Shown: piece after piece, positions 8,078 to 16,801 of the stretch
Layout: each line of letters starts with the position of its first letter
Position numbering within the stretch: position 1 is the stretch's first letter
Origin: Dechloromonas sp. HYN0024
Lineage (GTDB): Bacteria; Pseudomonadota; Gammaproteobacteria; Burkholderiales; Rhodocyclaceae
DNA: 64,000 nucleotides
Assembly (NCBI RefSeq): GCF_003441615.1
Contig: NZ_CP031842.1
Coordinates: forward strand, 62,001 to 126,000
Reading direction: 5' to 3'
Notes under the pieces: generated by a model
Databases searched by the model: none
What the model was told of the DNA's origin: nothing
What the model saw: only the letters and a program-made list of their open reading frames with translations
Program-made: the position numbers and the translations under genes

Positions 8078-9577
8078 ATGAAACGTATCTTTGCATTGCT
8101 GGCTCTGGTCGGTGCTGTCGCATTCAGCGCGCCGTCCTGGGCTGAAGAAAAGGCTGCCCCGGCTGCGCCGGTCGCTGCTGTCTCGGCTGCCGCTGCGCCG
8201 GCCGCTGCTGCGCCGGCCGCTGCTGCGCCGGCCGCTGCCGAAGCCGCTGCCCCGGCTGCTGCACCGATTCCGCCGAACAAGGGCGACAACGCCTGGGTCA
8301 TGGTCAGTGCCGCTCTGGTCATCCTCATGTCCATCCCCGGCCTGGCCCTGTTCTACGGTGGTCTGGTCCGCACCAAGAACATGCTGTCGGTGCTCATGCA
8401 GGTCTTCGTGACCTTCTCGCTGATCTCTGTGTTGTGGGTCATTTATGGCTACTCCGCAGCGTTCACCGAGGGCAACCAGTTCTTCGGCGTACTCGACAAG
8501 CTCTTCCTGAAGGGTGTCACGGTTGATTCCGTGGCCGCCACCTTCTCCAAGGGTGTCAATATCTCCGAACTGGCCTACGTCATCTTCCAGGGCGCCTTCG
8601 CCGCCATCACCTGCGGCCTGATCGTCGGTTCCTTTGCCGAACGTGCCAAGTTCTCCGCAATCCTGGTCTTCATGGTCATCTGGTTCACGCTGTCCTACAT
8701 CCCGATGGCACACATGGTCTGGTACTGGGCTGGTCCTGATGCCTACATCGACGCTGCCGCTGGCGAAGCCGCCGGCAAGACGGCTGGCTTCCTGTTCCAG
8801 AAGGGCGCGCTTGACTTCGCCGGTGGTACCGTCGTGCATATCAACGCCGCTATCGCTGGTCTGGTTGGTGCCTACATGGTTGGCAAGCGTACCGGTCTCG
8901 GTAACGTCGCCATGGCCCCGCACTCCCTGACCTTCACCATGATCGGTGCTTCCCTGCTGTGGTTCGGCTGGTTCGGTTTCAACGCTGGTTCGGCCCTCGA
9001 AGCCTCGGGTGCTGCTGCCCTGGCCATGGTCAATACCTGGGTTGCAACGGCTTGCGCTGCACTGTCCTGGATGTTTGCTGAATGGATTCTCAAGGGTAAG
9101 CCCTCCATGCTGGGTGCTGCTTCCGGTGCGGTTGCTGGTCTCGTTGCCATCACCCCGGCTGCCGGCTTCGTCGGCGTCATGGGCGCCATCATCATCGGCC
9201 TGATCGCCGGCGTGATCTGCCTGTGGGGTGTCAATGGCCTGAAGAAGCTGCTCGGTGCAGATGACTCCCTCGACGTCTTCGGCGTCCATGGCGTCGGCGG
9301 CATCACCGGCGCCATCCTGACCGGTGTCTTCGTTGATCCGGCCCTCGGCGGCACGGGCGTCTATGACTACGTGGCCAACAAGGTTGGTGACTTCGACATG
9401 ACCGCCCAGGTGATCAGCCAGCTGTGGGGCGTCGGTACCGTCGTAGTGTGGTCGGCCGTGGTCTCCATCGTCGCCTTCAAGCTGGTCGATATCGTGATTG
9501 GTCTGCGTGTGCCGGAAGATGAAGAGCGTGAAGGTCTTGACCTCACCTCGCACGGCGAAACCGCCTACCACCACTAA
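8078..9577 (+). CDS. amtB: Ammonium transporter AmtB
   Basis: A 499-residue ammonium channel. Residues 1-22 form a signal peptide (to PSWA). An unusual alanine/proline-rich linker covers roughly residues 23-65. The 11-helix Amt core starts at NAWVMVSAALVILMSIPGLALFYGG. Both pore histidines are visible, in TVVHINAAIAGLVG and in DVFGVHGVGGITGA. The start was placed at ATG 8078 because AAGGAG (8063-8068) precedes it and the signal peptide begins there. The C-terminal EDEEREGLDLTSHGETAYHH carries the conserved tail involved in GlnK control. Confidence 0.95.
   Translation: MKRIFALLALVGAVAFSAPSWAEEKAAPAAPVAAVSAAAAPAAAAPAAAAPAAAEAAAPAAAPIPPNKGDNAWVMVSAALVILMSIPGLALFYGGLVRTKNMLSVLMQVFVTFSLISVLWVIYGYSAAFTEGNQFFGVLDKLFLKGVTVDSVAATFSKGVNISELAYVIFQGAFAAITCGLIVGSFAERAKFSAILVFMVIWFTLSYIPMAHMVWYWAGPDAYIDAAAGEAAGKTAGFLFQKGALDFAGGTVVHINAAIAGLVGAYMVGKRTGLGNVAMAPHSLTFTMIGASLLWFGWFGFNAGSALEASGAAALAMVNTWVATACAALSWMFAEWILKGKPSMLGAASGAVAGLVAITPAAGFVGVMGAIIIGLIAGVICLWGVNGLKKLLGADDSLDVFGVHGVGGITGAILTGVFVDPALGGTGVYDYVANKVGDFDMTAQVISQLWGVGTVVVWSAVVSIVAFKLVDIVIGLRVPEDEEREGLDLTSHGETAYHH
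8195..8239 (+). repeat. 15-bp tandem repeat coding for Ala/Pro linker of AmtB
   Basis: GCGCCGGCCGCTGCT occurs three times in tandem (8195-8209, 8210-8224, 8225-8239, the last with one base change). Each unit encodes APAAA. The repeat lies in the periplasmic linker of AmtB, keeps frame, and could vary in copy number by slippage. Confidence 0.85.
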
Positions 9578-9601
9578 TCAGGTTTGTAGTCTCTCTCCCT
9601 T

Positions 9602-9629
9602 CGGGCACCTTCGGGTGCCCGTTTTTTTT
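9602..9629 (+). terminator. Intrinsic terminator of the glnK-amtB operon
   Basis: CGGGCACC-TTCG-GGTGCCCG is a perfect 8-bp stem with a UUCG tetraloop, followed by eight T (9622-9629). It begins 25 bases after the amtB stop. Confidence 0.95.
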
Positions 9630-9636
9630 GGGCATC

Positions 9637-9670
9637 AAAAAGCCGCCGGGCAATCTGCCGGGCGGCTTTT
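9637..9670 (-). terminator. Terminator of purU
   Basis: AAAAAGCCGCC (9637-9647) is complementary to GGCGGCTTTT (9661-9670), giving a stem with T runs on both strands. It lies 34 bases past the purU stop on the minus strand. It can act in both directions and separates the convergent amtB and purU units. Confidence 0.8.
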
Positions 9671-9703
9671 CATTTCGGCGTTAAAACTGCCGGGGCGATC
9701 GGA

Positions 9704-10567
9704 TCAGCGGAAAACGACGGTTTTGTTGCCGTGTACCAGCACCCGGTCTTCCAGGTGGTAGCGCAGACCGCGGGCAAGCACGGTCTTCTCGATGTCCTTG
9801 CCGTAGCGGACCATGTCTTCCGGCGAATCCGAATGGTCGATGCGGATGACGTCCTGCTCGATGATTGGGCCCGCGTCGAGTTCGCTCGTCACGTAGTGAC
9901 AGGTCGCCCCGATCAGCTTGACGCCGCGTGTGTAGGCCTGATGATAAGGCTTGGCGCCGGCAAAGCTGGGCAGGAAGCTGTGGTGGATGTTGATGATCCG
10001 GCCGGCCAGCGCATCGCAAAGGGCGGGTGACAGGACTTGCATGTAGCGGGCAAGCACCATCGAGTCGCCGCGTACGTCGTCAAAAATGCGCTGGATCTCG
10101 GCGTAGGCGGCGGCCTTGTTATCTGGCGTTACGGGCACGTGATAGAACGGAATGCCGTGCCATTCGACGAAGCCGCGGAAGGTATCGTGATTGGAAATGA
10201 CGCAGGGAATCTCGATGTCCAGTTCCTTGGCCTGCCAGCGGGCCAGCAGGTCGTAGAGACAGTGTTCCTGCTTGGAAACCATGACGACGACGCGCTTCTT
10301 GATGGCGCTGTCGTTGATCTGCCAGGTCATTTGCAGAGGCTCGCCGACTTCAGTGCGGAAACGCTCGCGGAACTCGGCGAGGAGGAAAGGCAGCGAATCG
10401 GCCTTGATCTCGATGCGCATGAAATAGCGCCCGGTCAGGGCGTCGGCATGGAAGCTCGATTCAAGAATCCAGCCGCCATTACCGGCAATGAAGCCGGAAA
10501 CCCGGGCGATGATGCCAACCTGGTCGGGGCAGGAGGCTGAGAGCGTGTAGAAGCGGTCGTTATGCAT
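9704..10567 (-). CDS. purU: Formyltetrahydrofolate deformylase PurU
   Basis: PurU hydrolyses 10-formyl-THF to formate and THF and balances one-carbon pools. The 287-residue protein has an N-terminal ACT domain (about 1-85, SASCPDQVGIIARVSGFI) and a formyltransferase-like catalytic domain with INIHHSFLPSF (His195/His196) and the catalytic Asp231 in TSELDAGPII. Length and motifs are standard. It lies just 3 bases downstream of the following minus-strand gene and may be co-transcribed with it. Confidence 0.95.
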   Translation of the reverse strand: MHNDRFYTLSASCPDQVGIIARVSGFIAGNGGWILESSFHADALTGRYFMRIEIKADSLPFLLAEFRERFRTEVGEPLQMTWQINDSAIKKRVVVMVSKQEHCLYDLLARWQAKELDIEIPCVISNHDTFRGFVEWHGIPFYHVPVTPDNKAAAYAEIQRIFDDVRGDSMVLARYMQVLSPALCDALAGRIINIHHSFLPSFAGAKPYHQAYTRGVKLIGATCHYVTSELDAGPIIEQDVIRIDHSDSPEDMVRYGKDIEKTVLARGLRYHLEDRVLVHGNKTVVFR

Positions 10568-10570
10568 TCT

Positions 10571-11002
10571 TTACAGGTTTCCGGTGGCTGGCGGGTGAAT
10601 GGTGCTGAGCAGTTCGCTCGGTTCGCCGCGCAGGAACTTGAGCAATTCGAGACGGGCGTTATTGGCAGCCAGACCGCGCCCGACCAGATAGGCCATCAGC
10701 TCATCGAAACGTACCCGCCGCGCCTCGCCTTGGGGTGTGGCATTGCGCCGGTCGCTGAAGGAGTCCATCAGCGTCGAGCCGCAGGGGCAGTTGCGATAGA
10801 GGTCAACAATCACTGTGCCGTCATCGTCGAACGACTGCTTGAGTGAGCGCCGACCATTCGGCATGGCTTCGGTCTGCATTACATAGTCGGCGACGTCGGC
10901 GAAAACGCGATTGCAGCACCGGCAGCGCTTGGGGAACGTGGTTTCGGCCAGGGCCTTGAGGCCACGGACCAATTCCGGGTCGAAATCGTTCCCCGCCACC
11001 AT
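10571..11002 (-). CDS. Conserved hypothetical protein with cysteine cluster
   Basis: A 143-residue soluble protein that I do not recognise. It has a possible metal-binding set, CRCC (Cys27, 29, 30) with CPC (Cys72, 74). The text between reads like a small alpha/beta domain, and the C-terminal half is helical (RFDELMAYLVGRGLAANNARLELLKFLRG). It sits between thrH and purU on the same strand, 12 bases after thrH. Zinc or iron-sulfur binding is possible but unproven. Confidence 0.7.
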   Translation of the reverse strand: MVAGNDFDPELVRGLKALAETTFPKRCRCCNRVFADVADYVMQTEAMPNGRRSLKQSFDDDGTVIVDLYRNCPCGSTLMDSFSDRRNATPQGEARRVRFDELMAYLVGRGLAANNARLELLKFLRGEPSELLSTIHPPATGNL

Positions 11003-11014
11003 GATGGGCTGTCG

Positions 11015-11629
11015 TCAGGCAGCTGCGCGGGCGAACGCCTTGTCGATTTCCGTGCGCAGATCGTCGTAATTAAGGACAACCGGATACTGCGGAAATTCGC
11101 GGATGACATTCTCGGGCGGGTGGAAGAGGATGCCACCATGAGCTTCGCCGAGCATGGCGGTATCGTTGTACGAGTCGCCGGCAGCGACGATGGTGAACTT
11201 GAGTTCCTTGAAACGCTGCACGGCTTCGCGCTTCTGGTCCGGCATGCGCAGATGGTAAGCGACCAGCATGCCCGAGGCATCGGCTTCGAGCGAATGGCAG
11301 AACAGCGTCGGCCAGCCCAGCTGGCGCATCAGCGGATGGGCGAATTCGTAGAAAGTGTCGGACAGGATGACGACCTGGTAATCCTCGCGCAGCTTGTCGA
11401 GGAAGGCGCGGGCACCCTGCATCGGCCCCATTTCCGCGATGACCTTCTGGATGTCCGGCAGGCCAAGCTTGTGCTCGCGCAGGATATTCAGGCGGTAGGT
11501 CATGAGCTTGTCGTAATCCGGCTCGTCGCGGGTGGTCCGCATCAGCTCGGGGATGCCCGTGCGTTTGGAGAATTCGATCCAGATTTCGGGGACGAGGACC
11601 CCTTCGAGGTCTAGGCAGACGATTTGCAC
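11015..11629 (-). CDS. thrH: ThrH: phosphoserine phosphatase / homoserine phosphotransferase
   Basis: A HAD-superfamily enzyme of 204 residues. The nucleophile loop reads CLDLEGVLVPEIW (DxE in place of the usual DxD, as in ThrH), with ILSDTFYEF as the second motif and AAGDSYNDT for magnesium binding. ThrH dephosphorylates phosphoserine and can move the phosphate to homoserine. I chose GTG 11629 because GGAG lies seven bases upstream and the protein then begins (V)QIVCLDLEG like the family; the open frame runs 12 codons further upstream without support. Confidence 0.9.
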   Translation of the reverse strand: MQIVCLDLEGVLVPEIWIEFSKRTGIPELMRTTRDEPDYDKLMTYRLNILREHKLGLPDIQKVIAEMGPMQGARAFLDKLREDYQVVILSDTFYEFAHPLMRQLGWPTLFCHSLEADASGMLVAYHLRMPDQKREAVQRFKELKFTIVAAGDSYNDTAMLGEAHGGILFHPPENVIREFPQYPVVLNYDDLRTEIDKAFARAAA

Positions 11630-11715
11630 GGTTGGGCTCCAGCGAGAATGTTCGTAAAACGCCAATTTTACCTGATGAGGGTGGGGGTTTCTCTGGTTTT
11701 GGCGATGGGGGGCAA

Positions 11716-13623
11716 TCAGTCGACGGCAGGTAATCCCTCGAGCGCCTCATGCACCTCCAGCCAGCGCATTTCTGCCTCATCAATCTGCTCGCCAAGGAGT
11801 GCCGCCTGTTTGTGCATTTCCTCGCTTTTAACCCGATCGACAGCGGTATAAAACTCGGGATCGGCGAATTGGGCATCAAGCGCAGCTTTTTCCTCGTTCC
11901 ACTTGGCCAGCTTGCGCTCAAGTTGCTCGATTTCCTTGACCAGCGGCCGGCGCTGGGCGAGTACCGCTTGCCGGTTGGCTTTGGCATCGGCCCGTTGCGC
12001 CAGACGTTCATTTTTTTCCGCCGCTGCATCGGGCTCTGGGGCTTTTTCGGCACTGCGCTGGGCTGCCAGCCAGGCTGCGTAGTCGTCGAGGTCGCCGTCG
12101 AATTCAGTGACTTTGCCAGCAGCGACGAGGAGTAGTTCATCGGCGCAGGTGCGCAGCAAGTGGCGATCATGCGACACGAAGACGACGCCGCCTTCGTAGT
12201 CCTGCAGGGCGAAGGTCAGGGCTTCGCGCATTTCGAGGTCGAGATGGTTGGTCGGCTCGTCGAGCAGCAGCAGGTTGGGCCGCGTGCGGATGAGCAGGGC
12301 GAGGGCGAGGCGGGTCTTTTCGCCGCCGGAGAATGGTTCGATGGCGCGGGTCGCCATGTCGCCGCGAAAATCGAAGCCGCCGATGTAGTCGCGCAGTTCC
12401 TGCTCGGTGGCGCTCGGGTCGAGGCGCACCAGATGCTGCAGCGGCGATTCATCCGGGCGCAGCTGTTCGAGCTGGTGCTGGGCGAAGTAGCCGATGTTGA
12501 GGGCCTTGGCCTCCTTGCGCTCGCCGCCTTGCTGGGCGATGGTGCCGGCGAGCAGCTTGATCAGTGTTGACTTGCCGGCGCCATTGCGGCCAAGCAGGCC
12601 AATGCGGCAGCCGGGGCGCAGGGTGAGCGTGACCTTATCGATAATCTTGTGATCGGCATAGCCAGCCGAGGCCTTTTCGATGCTGAGCAGCGGGTCGGGC
12701 AGGGCAATTGGATCGCGGAAGCTGAAATGGAAAGGCGAATCGACATGCGCTGCGGCGACCATTTCCATGCGTTCGAGGGTTTTGATCCGGCTTTGTGCCT
12801 GTCGTGCCTTGGTCGCCTTGGCCTTGAAGCGTTCGATGAAGCTTGAGAGGTGGGCGATTTCCCTTTGCTGTGCTTCGAAGGCCGATTGCTGGGTGGCCAG
12901 GCGGGCGGCGCGGGCCCGTTCGTAGTCGGAATAGCCGCCGCTGGTCAGGCTCAGTCGTTGAAGGTCGATGGCGATGATCTGGCCGACCACGGCATCAAGG
13001 AAGTCACGGTCGTGCGAGATGAGAAGCAGGGTCGCCAGGGTGTTCTTCAGCCAGTTTTCGAGCCAGAAAACCGCATCCAGGTCGAGGTGGTTGGTTGGTT
13101 CGTCAAGCAGCAGCAGGTCGGCGCGGCAGGAGAGGGCGCGGGCGAGGTTGAGGCGAACGCGCCAGCCACCTGAGAATTCGGCCACCGAACGGGAGAAATC
13201 GGCGTCGGTAAAGCCCAGACCGTGCAGCACTTCGGCGACGCGGGCCTTGGCTGAATAGCCACCGATTTCGCCGTAGCGGGCATGCAGATGGCCGATAGCG
13301 ACACCGTCACCCTTGGCTTCCGCCTCAACCAGTTCGCGCTCGATGCGGCGTAACTCGACATCGCCGTCGAGGACGAAATCGAGGGCACTGTCGGGCAGGG
13401 CCGGGGTCTCCTGGGCGACGCGGGCGATATGCCAGCGAGCGGGAATCTCGACGTTGCCGGATTCGGCATGCAGTTCACCGGCAAGCAGGGCAAACAGGCT
13501 GGATTTGCCACAGCCGTTGGCGCCCACCACGCCAACTTTCCAGCCGGGGTGAAGCTGGACGGAAGCGTCGATGACCAGGGGGTGGCCGGCGCGGGCGAAA
13601 GTGACTTGACGTAAGGCGATCAT
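11716..13623 (-). CDS. yheS: ABC-F ATPase, YheS-like
   Basis: A soluble protein of 635 residues with two ABC domains and no membrane segments. Walker A motifs are GANGCGKS (34-41) and GRNGAGKS; signature motifs are FSGGWRVRL and FSGGEKTRL; Walker B plus the ABC-F box LLLDEPTNHLDL occur in both halves. The arm and linker (HLSSFIERFKAKATKARQAQ) lie between them and a charged coiled coil ends the protein. ABC-F factors act on the ribosome; the YheS subgroup is a translation factor with a poorly defined role. Confidence 0.92.
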   Translation of the reverse strand: MIALRQVTFARAGHPLVIDASVQLHPGWKVGVVGANGCGKSSLFALLAGELHAESGNVEIPARWHIARVAQETPALPDSALDFVLDGDVELRRIERELVEAEAKGDGVAIGHLHARYGEIGGYSAKARVAEVLHGLGFTDADFSRSVAEFSGGWRVRLNLARALSCRADLLLLDEPTNHLDLDAVFWLENWLKNTLATLLLISHDRDFLDAVVGQIIAIDLQRLSLTSGGYSDYERARAARLATQQSAFEAQQREIAHLSSFIERFKAKATKARQAQSRIKTLERMEMVAAAHVDSPFHFSFRDPIALPDPLLSIEKASAGYADHKIIDKVTLTLRPGCRIGLLGRNGAGKSTLIKLLAGTIAQQGGERKEAKALNIGYFAQHQLEQLRPDESPLQHLVRLDPSATEQELRDYIGGFDFRGDMATRAIEPFSGGEKTRLALALLIRTRPNLLLLDEPTNHLDLEMREALTFALQDYEGGVVFVSHDRHLLRTCADELLLVAAGKVTEFDGDLDDYAAWLAAQRSAEKAPEPDAAAEKNERLAQRADAKANRQAVLAQRRPLVKEIEQLERKLAKWNEEKAALDAQFADPEFYTAVDRVKSEEMHKQAALLGEQIDEAEMRWLEVHEALEGLPAVD

Positions 13624-13809
13624 GAGGGGGCAGATTATAGCGAGGCGCGGCCTGGATGGGCGGCCCCTGCGCCGGGGCTGAGTTTTTCACCGTGTTATGC
13701 GAATCGTGCGGCTGCGCGAAAATGGACGGAAATCGTCATCCTTACAATGGCTTGCCATGTCATTCAGTCAATTTGGCTATGTCTCGCGACAGCCTGCTAG
13801 AATCACCGG

Positions 13810-14487
13810 ATGTACAAGCAGACACGCACCGACCCGCTCAAGCCAGGCATGCATCGCAGCTTGCCGAAAATTTGCTCAATGGAAAATCGATCCCTGACCG
13901 CCTTGGCTGGTCTGATCGTCTTGCTGGCCATGCCCTGCGCCGGACTGGCGGCGGATGGTGCGGCCAGTGATGATCAGGAAGCCGCCTGGCAGGAGCGGCT
14001 CGATAAGGCCGAAGCGATGCGGGCCGAGGGCAGGGCACGTCAGGCGGCAGCCGATCAGTTGCTGGAGGAAAGAAATACGGCCTGCGCCAAAAAATTCCTC
14101 ATCAACGATTGCCGTAATGCGGCGGCGCGTGAGCATCTGAAGACCGTACGCGAGACCCGCCGGCTGGAAAACGACGGCCGCAAGCTCGAGCGCGCCGTCA
14201 AGAAGGAGCAAATGGTCGAGCGCGACAAACAACGTGTCGAAGAATTGCCGCGCCGTGAGGCCGATCTGGCGTTGCGTCAGGCGGAATCGACGGCTGCCCG
14301 TCAGGCTGCCGAAGAGAAGCGGGCGGCAACGCAGGCCAGCAAGGCCGCCAAGGCCGCCGAGGGTGAGCAGCGCAAACTGGCGGCGGCGGAAAAGCAGCGC
14401 AAAAAGCAGGCCGATCACGATGCCCGGGTGGCCAAAAAAATGCAGCAAGCAGAGCAACGCGCCGCCCAGGCCGCCGAGAAAAAATAG
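13810..14487 (+). CDS. Exported coiled-coil protein, hypothetical
   Basis: Up to 225 residues. A signal peptide is clear if translation starts at Met24 (13879): ENRSLTALAGLIVLLAMPCAGLA. Upstream starts at 13810 and 13849 are open but give a long polar leader, and none has a good ribosome binding site. The mature protein is almost wholly charged coiled coil rich in Ala, Lys, Glu and Arg with two isolated cysteines (NTACAKKFLINDCRN). A periplasmic structural or TolA-like role is possible. The next gene (HD-GYP) begins 17 bases later and is probably co-transcribed. Confidence 0.7.
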   Translation: MYKQTRTDPLKPGMHRSLPKICSMENRSLTALAGLIVLLAMPCAGLAADGAASDDQEAAWQERLDKAEAMRAEGRARQAAADQLLEERNTACAKKFLINDCRNAAAREHLKTVRETRRLENDGRKLERAVKKEQMVERDKQRVEELPRREADLALRQAESTAARQAAEEKRAATQASKAAKAAEGEQRKLAAAEKQRKKQADHDARVAKKMQQAEQRAAQAAEKK

Positions 14488-14503
14488 CCGGTATCGCCAC
14501 AGC

Positions 14504-15718
14504 ATGATTCGCAAGATAGCCATCGACCAGTTGCTGCCCGACATGTATGTCGTGGACCTGCACAAGGGCTGGCTCGATCATTCGCTCTGGCAGTCGAAAT
14601 TCAAGGTGCGCGACGAGGCGCATGTCTGGAAGCTCAAGGAAGATGGCATCAGCGAAGTCAGTATCGATACCGACAAGGGAATCGATCTGCCGCCGTCGCC
14701 GATAGCGCGCATCAACCAGATTGACCAGCGGCTCAAATCACTGGCGGAAATTCGGGCGACCACGCCACATCCTGTTTCGCTGGGTGAAGAGCGTCGCCGG
14801 GCCGGCCGCTTGATGCAGGAAGCGAGCGGCACGGTGAGCAGCCTGATGATCTCGGCGCGGGCCGGCCAGAAAGTCGATGCAGCCTACCTCGAGCCGGTGG
14901 TCAGCAAGATGATCGCCTCGGTCATTCGTAACCCGGATGCGCTGGTGCCGCTGGCCCGCCTCAAGGGCATGGATTCCTATGCCAACGATCACGCCGTGGC
15001 GACGGCCGCCCTGATCATTGCCTTTGGCCGTCATCAGGGCATGGCTGAACCGGAAATCGAAAAGCTGGCGCTCGGTACCATGGTCAAGGACATCGGCCAC
15101 TCGGCCCTCGATTCGCGCCTGACGACCAAGCCGGGAGGCCTCTCCCACGCCGAGTTTTCGATCGTCCAGAGCCACGTTGAAGAAGGCCTGGCTGTGCTCG
15201 ATGCTACCTCGCGCCTGCCTGAAACCGCGATCGCCGTTGTCCTCGAACATCACGAACGCTACAACGGCTGCGGCTATCCCTACCGGATGGCTGGCGACGA
15301 AATCTCGGTGGCCGGCCGCATGGCCGCCATTGTCGATACCTACGATGCGATGACTTCCGACCGTCCATACCGGGCCGCCATGTCGCCGGCGCACGCCCTG
15401 CGCCAGCTGTATGAGGAAAGCGGGACGCAATACGATCCGGCGCTGGTTGCCGCATTCGTCAAGACCGTCGGCATCTACCCGGTTGGCACGCTGGTCCTGC
15501 TCGACAGCGGGCATCTTGCCATGGTCGTCCAGGCTAACCCGGACAACATGCTGGCCCCCGTTGTTCGCGTCATCTACCACACCGGTCGGCAGCAATACGT
15601 GACGACGCCAGTCGATGTCGACCTGTCGCGCAAGATCGGCAACCACTACGGCCAGATTGTCCGGGCCGAAACCTTCGAACGCTGGGGGATCAGCCCCCTG
15701 CGCTGGCAACCTGCCTGA
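14504..15718 (+). CDS. HD-GYP domain protein with DUF3391 (cyclic-di-GMP phosphodiesterase-like)
   Basis: A 404-residue cytoplasmic protein. Residues 1-60 match the DUF3391 module (LLPDMYVVDLHKGWLDHSLW). Residues 150-360 form the HD-GYP domain: His163, His224, HHERYNGCGYP (249-259) and DTYDAMTSDRPYR. HD-GYP enzymes cleave cyclic-di-GMP with an iron centre. Notably the defining HD doublet reads Lys195-Asp196 (TMVKDIGHS), so one metal ligand is replaced and activity is doubtful. The gene ends inside the convergent mutY (29-bp overlap). Confidence 0.88.
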   Translation: MIRKIAIDQLLPDMYVVDLHKGWLDHSLWQSKFKVRDEAHVWKLKEDGISEVSIDTDKGIDLPPSPIARINQIDQRLKSLAEIRATTPHPVSLGEERRRAGRLMQEASGTVSSLMISARAGQKVDAAYLEPVVSKMIASVIRNPDALVPLARLKGMDSYANDHAVATAALIIAFGRHQGMAEPEIEKLALGTMVKDIGHSALDSRLTTKPGGLSHAEFSIVQSHVEEGLAVLDATSRLPETAIAVVLEHHERYNGCGYPYRMAGDEISVAGRMAAIVDTYDAMTSDRPYRAAMSPAHALRQLYEESGTQYDPALVAAFVKTVGIYPVGTLVLLDSGHLAMVVQANPDNMLAPVVRVIYHTGRQQYVTTPVDVDLSRKIGNHYGQIVRAETFERWGISPLRWQPA

Positions 15719-16727
15719 TCAGTTTCTTGATCGGTGCCGGCACCCCGGCGTCGGCCGCCCGGCTGAGCGCCACCCATTCCAGCCCCGGCTCAGCCACCTG
15801 AAGGGCCGCGTCGACCTGGCATAGCATGGGCAACAGGGTCAGGCGGAAGTGGGTGAACGCATGTTTCAAGGGCGGCAGCCTGGTGGTCTCGCCAAGCGCC
15901 AGTCCGTAGCGCGCGGCGACCTCGGCTGGCTCCCCTTCCGGTGGTGCCAGCAGTCCGCCCCATAAACCGGAGGGTGGTCGCCGCTCGAGCAGCAGACGTT
16001 GCCCATCAGTGAGCAGGACAAAGCTTGAGCTGCGTTCCGGTACGGCAGGGCGTGCCTTCGCTTCCGGTAATTCACCCTGGCGGCCATCGCGCCTTGCCAC
16101 GCAGCCGCTTGCCACCGGGCAGTCGCCACAGCGTGGCCGGCTGCGCGTGCATAGGGTCGCGCCGAGATCCATCAGGCCCTGTGTATAGACCTCGATATTG
16201 TTTTCCGGCAGTAAATCCTCGGCCAAGGCCCAGAGCTGGCGGTGAACAGCTGTTGCGCCGGGAAAGCCGGCAATGCCGAATTGCCGGCACAGCACCCGTT
16301 TGACGTTGCCGTCGAGAATCGCTGCCCGGCGACCAAAGGCAAAAGCGGCGATGGCCGCCGCCGTCGACCGGCCGATGCCCGGTAGTTCCTCAAGCTCCGC
16401 CGCGGAATTCGGGAAGATTCCGCCATAAGCCGTGGCAATTTGCCGGGCGCAACGATGCAGGTTGCGCGCCCGGGCGTAATAGCCGAGTCCCGCCCAGTGC
16501 TCGATTACCGCCTCGATCGGGGCCGCAGCCAGCGCCAGAACATCAGGAAAACTGGTGAGAAATCGGGCGTAATAAGGGATCACTGTGCTGACCTGGGTCT
16601 GCTGCAGCATGATCTCCGAAAGCCAGATACGGTAAGGGTCCTGCGTCTTCTGCCAGGGCAGGTCATGGCGGCCGGCAGTTTTCTGCCAGGCGATCAGGTC
16701 TTGGGTAAAACGGGTTAGGGCGGCCAA
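15690..16727 (-). CDS. mutY: A/G-specific adenine glycosylase MutY
   Basis: MutY removes adenine paired with 8-oxoguanine. The protein of 345 residues has the catalytic Glu38 (SEIMLQQTQV), helix-hairpin-helix LPGIGRSTAAAI, Asp139 (ILDGNVKRVL), a [4Fe-4S] loop with C-x6-C-x2-C-x5-C spacing (CTRSRPRCGDCPVASGC) and a C-terminal NUDIX-like domain that reads 8-oxoG. The likely start is TTG 16727, placed like the family's first residue. It is divergent from the flavin reductase gene. Confidence 0.95.
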   Translation of the reverse strand: MAALTRFTQDLIAWQKTAGRHDLPWQKTQDPYRIWLSEIMLQQTQVSTVIPYYARFLTSFPDVLALAAAPIEAVIEHWAGLGYYARARNLHRCARQIATAYGGIFPNSAAELEELPGIGRSTAAAIAAFAFGRRAAILDGNVKRVLCRQFGIAGFPGATAVHRQLWALAEDLLPENNIEVYTQGLMDLGATLCTRSRPRCGDCPVASGCVARRDGRQGELPEAKARPAVPERSSSFVLLTDGQRLLLERRPPSGLWGGLLAPPEGEPAEVAARYGLALGETTRLPPLKHAFTHFRLTLLPMLCQVDAALQVAEPGLEWVALSRAADAGVPAPIKKLIRQVASAGG

Positions 16728-16801
16728 ATTCTGCCTCGACGCAAGCTGCGGGAGAACGGATAATACGGCCTCTTTTTCTTCCGGCCTATCCGTCAGCCCC
16801 G

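Noticed and set aside
8195..8239. Short tandem repeats considered as a CRISPR-like array
   Set aside because: The 15-bp units have no spacers and encode a protein linker. No CRISPR array was seen in the window.
10135..10141. CACGTG hexamers within genes (also near 53665 and 55051) as further parS sites
   Set aside because: They lack the flanking GTTT/AAAC arms and lie in coding sequence.
11070..12170. Open frame of about 366 codons overlapping thrH and the ABC-F gene
   Set aside because: It spans two confident genes in another frame and has no domain of its own.
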